A stretch of 64,000 nucleotides of DNA from Paenibacillus piri (lineage in GTDB: Bacteria; Bacillota; Bacilli; Paenibacillales; NBRC-103111). The notes below the pieces were generated by a model, which was given only the letters and a program-made list of their open reading frames with translations, was not told the DNA's origin and did not search any database. Position numbers and translations under genes: made by a program. Of the stretch, positions 1 through 8,739 are shown in pieces (position 1 is the stretch's first letter; every line of letters starts with the position of its first letter). The stretch is taken from contig NZ_SMRT01000002.1 in the NCBI RefSeq assembly GCF_004354045.1, forward strand, positions 434,001 to 498,000, given 5' to 3'.

Positions 1-1
1 T

Positions 2-625
2 GTGCTGTTGTATACCAAATGGACGGACGGCAGTCTGCTGCTGCATGTGGGGGTTACGCTCTGGGAAACGGTGGTCGGGTTTGTGCTGGGGACGCTGCTC
101 GGCACGGCGGCGGCCGCGTTGATCTGGTGGTTCGGATTTTTGTCCAGGGTGCTGGACCCGTATATCGTCGTGCTGAACAGTTTGCCGAAGGTGGCGCTGG
201 GACCGCTGTTTATCGTCGCATTCGGCCCCGGCGCACTGTCGATTATCGCGACGACGCTGTCATTGACCGTTATTATTACGATTCTTGTCGTCTATAACAG
301 TTTTAAGGAAGTGGATCCGAACTACGCGAAGGTGGTCCGGATTTTCGGCGGAAGCAAATGGCAAATATTCGCCAAGGCGGTGCTGCCCGCGACATATCCG
401 ACCATCGTATCGACCTTGAAAGTCAACGTCGGTTTATCCTGGGTCGGGGTCATTGTCGGCGAATTTCTCGTATCGAAGGAAGGGTTGGGATATTTGATCA
501 TTTACGGGTTTCAGGTGTTTAATTTTACGCTCGTTATCGGCAGTGTGTTTCTGATTGCAGTTGCCGCAACGTTGATGTATCAGGCGGTTGCTTTTCTGGA
601 AAAGCTGCTGACCCGTAAAAAATAA
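2..625 (+). CDS. ABC transporter permease, SsuC/TauC-type (5' end outside window)
   Basis: Inner-membrane permease of a nitrate/sulfonate/taurine-type ABC importer. The reading frame is open from the first bases, so the N-terminus lies upstream; 207 residues are visible against about 250-270 usual for the family. Several hydrophobic segments are present. The cytoplasmic EAA loop that contacts the ATPase is visible around residues 98-130 ([18 protein letters not shown]). The substrate cannot be told from the permease alone; sulfonate, taurine or a pyrimidine precursor are all possible. The partner ATPase and binding protein would be upstream, outside the window. Confidence 0.85.
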   Translation: MLLYTKWTDGSLLLHVGVTLWETVVGFVLGTLLGTAAAALIWWFGFLSRVLDPYIVVLNSLPKVALGPLFIVAFGPGALSIIATTLSLTVIITILVVYNSFKEVDPNYAKVVRIFGGSKWQIFAKAVLPATYPTIVSTLKVNVGLSWVGVIVGEFLVSKEGLGYLIIYGFQVFNFTLVIGSVFLIAVAATLMYQAVAFLEKLLTRKK

Positions 626-799
626 TGCCAGCCCGGCGCAACGGCCCGGACTGCGGCGAACGCCGGCTCCGGGCTGATTGCAGTTTGGCAGCCGGACAAA
701 CTCATCGCGGTGACAGAAGGCTGGCCGCTCAGCCGCAGACGGTTGTCGCAGCGGCATAAAACGGCTAAGATAAAGGTAAACATACATGTGGAGACGATG

Positions 800-1780
800 A
801 TGGGAATTGTAGGAATTCGCGTTATAAAAACGGCGGTAGCTGTAGTCGCGGCGATTTTTTTGGCGCAATGCGCCGGACTGCATTCGCCTAATTCAACAGG
901 CTTGCTGGCTATTCTGGGCGTAGATGTGACGAAGCGGAAAGGCTTGCGCACCTCGCTGCAGCGAATCGCCGCGTCGCTTCTCGGCCTGCTGCTGGCTGCG
1001 GCATTGTTTTGGCTGTTCGGCTTTCACTTGTGGGTCATCGGCTTGTATATTTTGATCTTATTTCCGATATTGGCCCGTTTTCAGTTGAAGGAGGGCGCGG
1101 TAACCGGCGCGGTCGTCATGTTTCATCTGTTCAACGAAAAACAGCTGACCCCCGGACTGATCCTGAACGAGATCGGATTGCTGCTGATCGGATTGGGCAC
1201 CGCGACCGTTATTAATATCGTATATATGCCTAATGCGGACCGGGAGCTGCAGGAGCTGAGGGAACGGCTGGAAACGTGCTTCTCGCAAATTTTTAAAGAA
1301 ATCGCCAATCATCTGAGGGACAATACGTACATATGGAACGGCAGCGAGCTGCTGGAGGCCGGGAGTATATTGCAGGAAGCGCTGGACGCGGCCCGGCGTT
1401 CCGAGGAAAACATGCTGTTTCAAGGAAACGCCGCCTGGGCGGTCTACTTTTCAATGCGGAAGCAGCAGATGGATTCGGTGGACCGGATGGTCCAGTATGT
1501 AGCGCAGGCGTACGAAACGCTGCCTCATGGCGAGCTGATGGCATCCGTCTTCGACGAGCTGAGCGAGGATGTGAAGTCGGACTATTATACGGGCCGTTCG
1601 GAGAAAAAGCTGGAGACGCTGGAACAGGGCTTCCGTCTTATGAATTTGCCTGCGACCCGCGAGGAGTTCGAGGTGCGCTCCGCGCTGCTGCAGCTGATGG
1701 TAGAGCTCAAATCGTATTTGGCTGTAGCCAAACGGGAGAAAAAACAAATGGAACCGGCAGCGGGTGCCGGATCTCAATAA
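800..1780 (+). CDS. Aromatic acid exporter family protein (DUF939, ArAE_1)
   Basis: Integral membrane protein of the DUF939/ArAE_1 family, similar to B. subtilis YqjA, thought to export aromatic acids or related compounds. The first ~140 residues hold the membrane segments with the family feature HSPNSTGLLAILGVDVTKRKG near residue 30. The rest is a charged, helical cytoplasmic domain. The ATG at 800 is chosen because GGAG at 790-793 lies 6 nt upstream; an ATG at 797 is the alternative. At 326 residues it has normal family length. It precedes cotE but has its own start region, and transported substrates are unknown. Confidence 0.75.
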   Translation: MGIVGIRVIKTAVAVVAAIFLAQCAGLHSPNSTGLLAILGVDVTKRKGLRTSLQRIAASLLGLLLAAALFWLFGFHLWVIGLYILILFPILARFQLKEGAVTGAVVMFHLFNEKQLTPGLILNEIGLLLIGLGTATVINIVYMPNADRELQELRERLETCFSQIFKEIANHLRDNTYIWNGSELLEAGSILQEALDAARRSEENMLFQGNAAWAVYFSMRKQQMDSVDRMVQYVAQAYETLPHGELMASVFDELSEDVKSDYYTGRSEKKLETLEQGFRLMNLPATREEFEVRSALLQLMVELKSYLAVAKREKKQMEPAAGAGSQ

Positions 1781-1808
1781 AATCACCAAAAAGAGCGCAA
1801 AATTTTTG

Positions 1809-1837
1809 TCACCCTAGACGAATGTCCTGCATACAAT
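1809..1837 (+). promoter_or_regulatory. Putative sigma-E promoter of cotE
   Basis: The sequence CATACAAT at 1830-1837 equals the sigma-E -10 consensus, and GTCACCCT at 1809-1816 resembles the -35 element at a spacing of about 13 nt. It lies 35 nt before the cotE start. CotE in Bacillus is made in the mother cell under sigma-E, which fits. This is a motif match only. Confidence 0.5.
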
Positions 1838-1871
1838 TGTAATGAATGATTGTATGGAGGAGGTTGAAAGG

Positions 1872-2438
1872 ATGTCATTAGATAAAGATTTGCAGTGCAG
1901 AGAGATCTATACGAAGGCTGTCTGTGGCAAAGGTCGCAAATTTTCACAAGTAACGAACACGGTCACTCCGCCTCATGCTCCGACGAGTATATTGGGTGCT
2001 TGGATTATCAACAACCAGTACGATGCGGTAAAATCAGGCGATGGCGTGGAAGTAGTAGGTACTTACGACATCAACATTTGGTATTCGTACGACAAAAATA
2101 CCAAAACCGATGTTGCGAAAGAAACGGTTTCGTATTCGGAACTGGTCGGGCTTTCTTATCTCGATAAGAAGCACAGACCGTCGTCCGCGGAAGTTTCAGC
2201 TGTCGCTACCCAAGAGCCGAACTGCGTGGAAGCGGGCATCTCCTCCCGGGGAGACAGTGTGGTCATCCGTGTCGAGCGCGAGTTCAAGGTTGAAATGATC
2301 GCCGAAACGAAGGTTTGCGTAGTGGTGTGCGCAAACGGCTGCGACGATGACGACGACAAGCAGGTGGACTTCGACCAGGCCGACGATGGAGATTTCGAGG
2401 ATCTCGATCCGGATTTGTTGGATGACGAATTGAACTGA
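1872..2438 (+). CDS. cotE: Outer spore coat morphogenetic protein CotE
   Basis: CotE assembles the outer coat around the forespore and recruits many coat proteins. The N-terminus (SLDKDLQCREIYTKAVCGKG) and the core VTPPHAPTSILGAWIINN / GTYDINIWYSY are characteristic of the family, and the 188-residue length is normal. The last ~32 residues are very acidic (CDDDDDKQVDF ... DLLDDELN), as in other CotE proteins. The ATG at 1872 is preferred because GGAGG at 1858-1862 lies 9 nt upstream. As in B. subtilis it sits just before mutS-mutL, here with an amidoligase gene in between. A sigma-E-like promoter precedes it and a terminator follows. Confidence 0.95.
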   Translation: MSLDKDLQCREIYTKAVCGKGRKFSQVTNTVTPPHAPTSILGAWIINNQYDAVKSGDGVEVVGTYDINIWYSYDKNTKTDVAKETVSYSELVGLSYLDKKHRPSSAEVSAVATQEPNCVEAGISSRGDSVVIRVEREFKVEMIAETKVCVVVCANGCDDDDDKQVDFDQADDGDFEDLDPDLLDDELN

Positions 2439-2476
2439 TATCTGCTTACAGTATATGCACTAAGGTTCATTTCGGC

Positions 2477-2500
2477 AGAGGGCGAGAGCCCTCTTTTTTG
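2477..2500 (+). terminator. Rho-independent terminator after cotE
   Basis: A 7-bp GC-rich stem (AGAGGGC / GCCCTCT) with a GAGA loop is followed directly by a T run. It lies 38 bp after the cotE stop. A further 8-bp inverted repeat (GGCGGTTT / AAACCGCC, 2508-2540) without a T run follows. Confidence 0.85.
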
Positions 2501-2655
2501 TTTCAGAGGCGGTTTTTGGAAAAAATGGGCTCAAACCGCCGGAGACGTACAAGGTCGGACAGGAGATGCATCATACCGAACAAGAGCCGGCGTAAACGGC
2601 ATAATGCGGGCGCCGCTCGGAATGCGTTTCAACGAAGCTAACAGGAGGTGGTACG

Positions 2656-4089
2656 ATGCGCGTTTGGCTGCTTCACTCGAATGAACCTACGCTGCATTTA
2701 TTGCTTGAGCGGTTGGAATTGCCGCATGGCACCAAGCTGCCTGAGGGGCAGCAATCCCCCTACGCGATTCATTGGGGGAATTATCATACGGAGCGGCCCG
2801 GCCGGCAGTCGCTGCAGCCGGTCAAGAGCCTGCTTCGCGCGTCGGCGCCGTCCAAAATCACAGAGCTGCTTCGGCTGCACGGCATCCGCTGCGATCTGGC
2901 TCCGCACAAGCAGAGCTACGCCCATGAATACATGGTTCCCGTATTTCATCTGAACACGCTGACGCTGTTTCAGAGGCCGTCCGGCGCGAAGGTTTACTAC
3001 GGAGACCGCAAGCCGCCACAAAAGCAGGAGAACGAACCGTTTGCCGAGCTGACGGACGAGACGACCCCCTACCATGCGATCCGGGCCAAGCGCGAGGCGG
3101 TGAAAGCCATCTATGCGCTGGGGCTTGATTACGGAGTCGTTCGGATCGGGGTGCGGCCGAACGGAGAGCTGCATGTGCTGGAGCTGCAGGCCGTGCCTGT
3201 GCTGACACCGCGGCTTGCGGAGCTGTTCGCCGCTGCGATGCACCGGTTTACGGAAGAACTTGCTGCCGTGCAAGAGGTCAGGCATGATGCGATGCTCGGC
3301 GCGGATCCCGAATTTTTGCTGCTGGACGAGCGCGGCAAGGTCACATTCGCTTCGCGCTTTTTGGACAAAGACGGGCCGATCGGCTGCGACGCGATTGTGC
3401 TGCCGAGCTTCCGCAAAATATATCCGCTGGCGGAGCTGCGGCCCGAGCCGAGCCGAGATATGGCGCAGCTGATCGTCAATCTGCGCCGCACGATGCAGCT
3501 GGCGTCGCGCCGCATACCCGACGAATCGCTGCAATGGCTGGCCGGAGGCATGCCGGTCAAAGGCTTCCCGCTCGGCGGCCACATTCATTTCAGCGGCGTT
3601 TGGCTGAGCAGCGAGCTGCTGCGGGCGCTGGACAACTATTTGGCGCTGCCGCTTGTGCTGCTGGAGGCTGCGACGACAGGCGCCCGGAAGCCGAAATACG
3701 GCTTTCTCGGCGATTTTCGCCGCCAGCGACACGGCTTCGAGTATCGCGTGCTGCCGAGCTGGATGGTATCCCCGACAGTCGCCAAAGGGGTATTGGCGTT
3801 AGCCAAGCTGATCGCGGATCATTATACTCTGCTGACCGCCCGGCCGCTCAACGATCCTGCGGTTCAGAAGGCGTATTACGAAGGCGACAAAGCGCAAATC
3901 CGCTCCCTCCTTCCCGGCTTGTGGAGGGATATCGTCAGGCTGCCGGGCTACCGCAAATATGAAAAATATACAGCGCCGTTAAAGTCGATTTTGCTGCGGA
4001 TGGAAGGCTGGGATGAACGGAACGATATACGCCGCGGGTGGAAGATCGGTCCTTTTCGCATAAAGGAGCATTCGTCTATCAATTCATGA
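2656..4089 (+). CDS. ATP-grasp-like / COOH-NH2 ligase-type 2 (amidoligase) fusion protein
   Basis: The C-terminal half (about residues 215-440) matches the glutamine-synthetase-like amidoligase family first named from phage phiEco32 (COOH-NH2 ligase type 2). Visible motifs are GADPEFLLLD (215-224), ELRPEPS (261), GGHIHFSG (307) and FEYRVLPSW. The first ~205 residues look like a degenerate ATP-grasp domain of the YheC/YheD kind, ending in AKREAVKAIYALGLDYG and LHVLELQAVPVL. Such enzymes join a carboxylate to an amine using ATP; the substrate here is unknown. AGGAGG at 2643-2648 fixes the ATG. Its place between cotE and mutS suggests, by inference only, a role in coat or peptide modification. 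Confidence 0.7.
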   Translation: MRVWLLHSNEPTLHLLLERLELPHGTKLPEGQQSPYAIHWGNYHTERPGRQSLQPVKSLLRASAPSKITELLRLHGIRCDLAPHKQSYAHEYMVPVFHLNTLTLFQRPSGAKVYYGDRKPPQKQENEPFAELTDETTPYHAIRAKREAVKAIYALGLDYGVVRIGVRPNGELHVLELQAVPVLTPRLAELFAAAMHRFTEELAAVQEVRHDAMLGADPEFLLLDERGKVTFASRFLDKDGPIGCDAIVLPSFRKIYPLAELRPEPSRDMAQLIVNLRRTMQLASRRIPDESLQWLAGGMPVKGFPLGGHIHFSGVWLSSELLRALDNYLALPLVLLEAATTGARKPKYGFLGDFRRQRHGFEYRVLPSWMVSPTVAKGVLALAKLIADHYTLLTARPLNDPAVQKAYYEGDKAQIRSLLPGLWRDIVRLPGYRKYEKYTAPLKSILLRMEGWDERNDIRRGWKIGPFRIKEHSSINS

Positions 4090-4095
4090 TATAAT
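4087..4095 (+). promoter_or_regulatory. Extended -10 promoter for mutS
   Basis: TGATATAAT is a perfect extended -10 element (TGn-TATAAT). It overlaps the stop codon of the upstream gene and lies about 230 bp before mutS. No good -35 is seen at 17 bp, which extended -10 promoters can do without. Confidence 0.45.
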
Positions 4096-4199
4096 GATTA
4101 CTAGTGTAGAAATGAGAGAGATTACAGCGGGAAATGGCGGAACTTGCAGCTTTTTCGTCTTCGCGGATGGAAGCGCAGCGGATCGGCCGAAGCAGCTGG

Positions 4200-4254
4200 C
4201 CGGACGGGATTTCTCCGTAATGTCGGAAGACGTATACGGATTCGTCCCGTCCGG
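4200..4254 (+). other. Stem-loop in the mutS leader
   Basis: Ten perfectly complementary base pairs (CCGGACGGGA at 4200-4209 with TCCCGTCCGG at 4245-4254) enclose a 35-nt loop in the ~230-nt untranslated region before mutS. It has no T run, so it is not a simple terminator. The rest of 4090-4323 shows no gene. Confidence 0.45.
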
Positions 4255-4323
4255 ATGGGCCTGCAGGCCGGATCGGATCTTTTCCGGAAAAAATAGTCAA
4301 GCAGCTGGAGGTTGGATGGGGGC

Positions 4324-7248
4324 ATGACCAAATATACGCCGATGATCGAGCAGTACCTGGCCATCAAGGCGGAGGTGCCGGACGCTTTTTTATTTTTCCG
4401 TCTGGGCGATTTTTACGAAATGTTTTTCGAGGATGCGATCGAAGCGTCGCGCGAGCTGGAAATTACGCTGACCGGACGGGGCGGGGGCGCCGAGGAGCGT
4501 ATACCGATGTGCGGCGTACCCTATCATTCGGCGGATAACTATATTGCCAGATTAATAGAAAAAGGCTTCAAGGTCGCGATCTGCGAGCAGGTGGAAGACC
4601 CGGACGCCGCCAAAGGCATCGTCCGGCGCGAAATCATTCGCATCGTAACGCCCGGAACCGTAATGGACGCGCGCTCGCTCGGAGAGACCAACAATTACAT
4701 CGTTTCCGTAACCGGGACGGAGGACGGAGGCTACGGCTTCGCCGCCTGCGATATTTCGACCGGCGAGCTGTTCGTCACCCGGCTGGAAGGGACGCTGACG
4801 CTCGTTGCGGATGAGATGAACGTCTACCATCCGTCAGAGCTGCTGGCTGCTCCCGAGCTGTTGAAGCGGCTGAAGGAATCCGCTCCCGCTTGGGCGGGAA
4901 CGACGTTGCTGACGCCCGTTGAACGTGAACGGGGCAAGCCGGAGCCGGAGCTGGCCGATTATTTCGTCGAGGCCGAGCTGGCAGTGCTTCCGAAGGGCGG
5001 CGAGGCGTGCATCCGCCAATTAATGGCCTATTTGATCGAGACGCAGAAGCGTTCGCTCGGCCATCTCAAGCATATTCGCGTCTACGAGCAAAATCAGCAT
5101 ATGATTATGGATCCGTTCACGCGCCGCAATCTGGAATTGGTCGAAACCGTGCGCGACCGGACGAAGAAAGGGACGCTGCTGTGGCTGCTGGACAAGACCG
5201 TCACGGCAATGGGCGGCCGGCTGCTGCGCCGCTGGATCGAGAAGCCGCTGATGAGCGCTGCGGCTATCGAGGAAAGGCTGGAGGCGGTGGATCGGCTGTA
5301 CCACCAGCTGATCGTGCGCGACGAGCTGAAGCAGTCGCTGAAGGAAGTTTACGACCTGGAGCGGCTCGTGGCGCGGATCGCCTACGGCAGCGCCAACGCG
5401 CGCGACCTGGTCGCGCTCAAGAACTCGCTTCAGCAGGTGCCGCTGCTGAAGCAGGTGTGCGAAGCGTCGGGCTCCGCGACGCTGGCCCGGCTGACGGCAC
5501 GGATGGACCCGTGCCGCGATGTGATGGCGTGGATCGGGGACGCCATCGCGGAGGAGCCGCCCGTCTCGATCCGGGACGGCGGCATGATCAAGGCGGGATA
5601 TCACGCCTATCTCGATCAGCTGCGCGAGGCGAACACGAACGGCAAGCAGTGGATCGCCGAGCTGGAGAAGCAGGAGCGGGAGCGAACGGGCGTGAAGTCG
5701 CTCAAAATCGGTTACAACAAAGTGTTCGGCTATTATATCGAAGTGACGAAAGCGAATATTTCTTCCCTGGAGGAAGGGCGGTATGAACGGAAGCAGACGC
5801 TGGCGAACGCGGAACGGTTTATTACGCCGGAGCTGAAAGAGAAGGAAGGACTTATTCTCGAAGCCCAGGAGAAAATGGTCGATCTGGAGTATGAGCTGTT
5901 TATGCAGCTGCGGGACAAGCTGTCCGCGCATATTTCCAGGCTGCAGCAGCTGGCCGAGCAGATCGCTTCCATCGACGTCTATCAGTCGCTTGCGGCCGTC
6001 AGCGCGGCCAACCGGTATACGCGGCCGCAGGTCGGGGAGTTTTACGACCTGCGCATCGAGGAAGGCCGCCATCCGGTCGTTGAAGCGGTCATGCAGGACG
6101 GCGTCTTTATCGCCAATGAAACGGCGTTAAACAAGCGGGACGGCAGCATGCTGCTCATTACCGGTCCGAACATGGCCGGAAAAAGTACATACATGCGGCA
6201 GGTTGCGATTATTTGCCTGATGGCGCAAATCGGCTGCTTCGTGCCGGCCAAATCGGCGCAGGTGCCGATCATCGACCGCATATTTACGCGCATCGGCGCA
6301 GCGGACGATTTAATCGGCGGTCAAAGCACATTCATGGTCGAAATGATGGACATTCAGGTTATGACCGAGAAGGCGACGAGCAAAAGCCTCGTCATCATCG
6401 ATGAGCTGGGCCGGGGCACGTCGACGGGCGAAGGCATGGCCATCGCCCAGGCGGTCATCGAATATTTGCACGACCGGATCGGCTGCAAAACGCTCGTTTC
6501 CACGCATTTTCACGAGCTGGCGCATCTGGAGGAATCGCTCGGATCGCTGCGCAATTATTGTATGGCGGTCAAAGAGAGCGGCCGCACGGTCACCTTTTTG
6601 CGCAAGCTCATTCCAGGCGCGGCGAGTACGAGTTACGGCATCTATTGCGCGCAAATCGCCGGTCTGCCGGCCGGCATTATCGACCGTTCCTACGAGCTGC
6701 TGAACGGCTTCGAGGCGCGGGCCGAGCTGCTGCAGGGAACGGGGCAGACGGCCGCAGGCCGGTTGCCTGCCGAAGCCGGGGCTTCCGGACTGCAGCCCGG
6801 CGAACGGGCGTTCGAGTCGGTCGCGGGCGGTGAGGCTCCCGCATCGGCAGCACCCGGAATTACGGATCGCAGCACGGCGGCTGCGGCGCAAGCGTTCGCG
6901 GAAGCCGGCGCACCGTTCAAGCAAGTGCCGGAACATGCCGCGTCCGGGTACGCTCATGACATGCAGCAAGAGCCGCAAAGCGGTCCGACCGACGCGGCTT
7001 CGACCACCATGAACGGGCATCCCGGGGCGGCTGAGCGGGCTGAACCGTCCAGGAAACCGGAGCAGGTTCAAGAAGGCGCTATCGTGCAGCTGAGCTTGTT
7101 TCAGGACGAGCCTGTTCAGGATCGCGGCAGGAAGAAGACGGATCCCCGCGCCGAGCAGCTGCTCGAGCAGCTGAAGGCTGCTGATTTGATGAACATGACG
7201 CCGATGATGGCGATGAACTTTTTATTCGATCTGAAAAAGCAATTATAA
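4324..7248 (+). CDS. mutS: DNA mismatch repair protein MutS
   Basis: MutS recognises mismatches and, with ATP, recruits MutL. The N-terminal mismatch-binding motif FYEMF is near residue 27, the Walker A motif GPNMAGKST is at 614-622, and the Walker B/signature region IIDELGRGTSTGEG follows. The protein is 974 residues, over 100 longer than the B. subtilis enzyme. The excess is an Ala/Gly/Pro-rich, low-complexity linker at about 800-918, after the ATPase and before a canonical beta-clamp-binding motif QLSLF (922-926) and the C-terminal tetramerisation helix. The ATG at 4324 is taken as start; an in-frame TTG at 4312 is less likely. The S41 protease and mutL follow in the same direction. Confidence 0.97.
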   Translation: MTKYTPMIEQYLAIKAEVPDAFLFFRLGDFYEMFFEDAIEASRELEITLTGRGGGAEERIPMCGVPYHSADNYIARLIEKGFKVAICEQVEDPDAAKGIVRREIIRIVTPGTVMDARSLGETNNYIVSVTGTEDGGYGFAACDISTGELFVTRLEGTLTLVADEMNVYHPSELLAAPELLKRLKESAPAWAGTTLLTPVERERGKPEPELADYFVEAELAVLPKGGEACIRQLMAYLIETQKRSLGHLKHIRVYEQNQHMIMDPFTRRNLELVETVRDRTKKGTLLWLLDKTVTAMGGRLLRRWIEKPLMSAAAIEERLEAVDRLYHQLIVRDELKQSLKEVYDLERLVARIAYGSANARDLVALKNSLQQVPLLKQVCEASGSATLARLTARMDPCRDVMAWIGDAIAEEPPVSIRDGGMIKAGYHAYLDQLREANTNGKQWIAELEKQERERTGVKSLKIGYNKVFGYYIEVTKANISSLEEGRYERKQTLANAERFITPELKEKEGLILEAQEKMVDLEYELFMQLRDKLSAHISRLQQLAEQIASIDVYQSLAAVSAANRYTRPQVGEFYDLRIEEGRHPVVEAVMQDGVFIANETALNKRDGSMLLITGPNMAGKSTYMRQVAIICLMAQIGCFVPAKSAQVPIIDRIFTRIGAADDLIGGQSTFMVEMMDIQVMTEKATSKSLVIIDELGRGTSTGEGMAIAQAVIEYLHDRIGCKTLVSTHFHELAHLEESLGSLRNYCMAVKESGRTVTFLRKLIPGAASTSYGIYCAQIAGLPAGIIDRSYELLNGFEARAELLQGTGQTAAGRLPAEAGASGLQPGERAFESVAGGEAPASAAPGITDRSTAAAAQAFAEAGAPFKQVPEHAASGYAHDMQQEPQSGPTDAASTTMNGHPGAAERAEPSRKPEQVQEGAIVQLSLFQDEPVQDRGRKKTDPRAEQLLEQLKAADLMNMTPMMAMNFLFDLKKQL

Positions 7249-7277
7249 ATCTTTTCGGCGAGAGGATGACTCAAAAT

Positions 7278-8729
7278 ATGTCAACAAAAAGCAAACGGAC
7301 TGTCTGGAAGCGGACAGCGGCTGCCGTTTTATCGCTCACGCTTTTATTCCCTGCGGCGTCTTCCGCGCTGGCGGCGGATAAAGCGTCCGGCGATTCGGCA
7401 CGCCTGAAGGAAGTGTTCGATTTGATTCAGCAAAATCATGTCAGCAAACCGGATGCGAAGAAGCTGTCCGAAACCGCCATCAGATCGATGGTCACATCGC
7501 TGAACGATCCGTACACCGTTTATTTCACTGCCGAGGAGCTGAAAAAGTTCGAAGGCTCGCTCCAAAACAACTATGTCGGCGTCGGCGTGCGGGTCGTTCA
7601 GCAGGATGACGGCGTATATGTGTTCGATGTGATGGACGGACCCGCCAAGAAAGCGGGCATGAAAGAGGACGACCTGATTTCGGCCGTAGACGGCGAATCG
7701 GTGGAAGGACTCAAAATCGACGACATCACGAAAAAAATTATGGGTGTCGAGGGCACCAAAGTATCGGTAACGGTGAAGCGCGGAGGGGAAAGCATCGTAT
7801 TCAATCTGACCCGGCAAACGATCCAGCTTCCTGTCGTTGTGAACAAAAGATTCGATCCGGGCGTCGGTTATCTTCGCGTGACGAGCTTCTCGAGCGATGC
7901 GGCGGAAGCGGCGGCGGAGCAGCTGGGCCAGTTGAAGCAGCAGGGCATCAACAGCCTGATCCTGGATCTTCGCGACAACCCGGGCGGTCTCGTCGATACG
8001 GCCGTCAACATGGCGAAGCTGTTCGTGAAGGAAGGCGTTCTTATTCATACGAAGGATCGGGATGACGTCGACGAGCCCGTTAAATTCAGCAACGGCACGA
8101 CCCAGCCATTCCCGGTTTATATTTTGGTCAATGAATACAGCGCCAGCGCATCCGAGGTGCTGACCGGCGCACTGCAGGATTATAACGTCGCGACGAAGGT
8201 CATCGGCATGAAAACATACGGCAAGGGCAGCGTTCAAACTTTGTTCCCGCTATCGGGGGGCGACGCGATCAAGATTACAATCGAGGAGTATTTGACGCCG
8301 AAGATGCGCAAGGTCAACAAGGTCGGCATTACGCCGGATATTGAAGTGGACGGCGAGGTTCCGCAGCTGATCACGGCATTGCGCGAAGCCGGCATCGGTA
8401 AAATCAGCGTCGGCCGTTCGAAAAAAGGCGTGACGATCAACGGGATTGCCGTCGATGACGATATGGGCGTCATTCGCGAGAACGGTGCCGTATTTGTCCC
8501 GTCGCGCCTGCTAAGCACGCTGCTGGGCGGGACGATCGTCTGGAACGGGGACGATCAATCGGTACAGCTTGCAGCCGGCGGCGCAACCGGCACCTATGCG
8601 GCGGCGGCCGGCGAGCTTAAGCTGGACCATGGCATCAGTTATATTCAGATCGGCCGGGTTGCCGAGACGTTCCGTCAATTGGAATGGTCGGATAACGAAG
8701 CGCAGTTTACGGTGACCGCGTCCAAATAA
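7278..8729 (+). CDS. Secreted S41-family C-terminal processing peptidase (CtpB-like) with stalk domain
   Basis: Extracellular or membrane-associated serine protease of the tail-specific/CtpA-CtpB family. It has an N-terminal signal peptide (Lys/Arg, hydrophobic stretch, ALAADKAS), a PDZ domain at about 80-165, and a peptidase core with the catalytic serine in NEYSASASEVLTGAL and lysine in TYGKGSVQTLF. The C-terminus (about 390-480) has the copper-amine-oxidase N-terminal-like stalk domain typical of surface proteins (VFVPSRLLSTLLGGTIVWN). The ATG at 7278 is preferred, since AGAGG at 7261-7265 is too close to the ATG at 7266. It separates mutS from mutL, adjacent in B. subtilis. CtpB acts in sporulation signalling in Bacillus; whether this one does is unknown. 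Confidence 0.85.
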   Translation: MSTKSKRTVWKRTAAAVLSLTLLFPAASSALAADKASGDSARLKEVFDLIQQNHVSKPDAKKLSETAIRSMVTSLNDPYTVYFTAEELKKFEGSLQNNYVGVGVRVVQQDDGVYVFDVMDGPAKKAGMKEDDLISAVDGESVEGLKIDDITKKIMGVEGTKVSVTVKRGGESIVFNLTRQTIQLPVVVNKRFDPGVGYLRVTSFSSDAAEAAAEQLGQLKQQGINSLILDLRDNPGGLVDTAVNMAKLFVKEGVLIHTKDRDDVDEPVKFSNGTTQPFPVYILVNEYSASASEVLTGALQDYNVATKVIGMKTYGKGSVQTLFPLSGGDAIKITIEEYLTPKMRKVNKVGITPDIEVDGEVPQLITALREAGIGKISVGRSKKGVTINGIAVDDDMGVIRENGAVFVPSRLLSTLLGGTIVWNGDDQSVQLAAGGATGTYAAAAGELKLDHGISYIQIGRVAETFRQLEWSDNEAQFTVTASK

Positions 8730-8739
8730 GGAGCTGCTT

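Noticed and set aside
626..660. Terminator after the ABC permease gene
   Set aside because: CAGCCCGG and CCGGGCTG can pair, but the loop is long and no T run follows.
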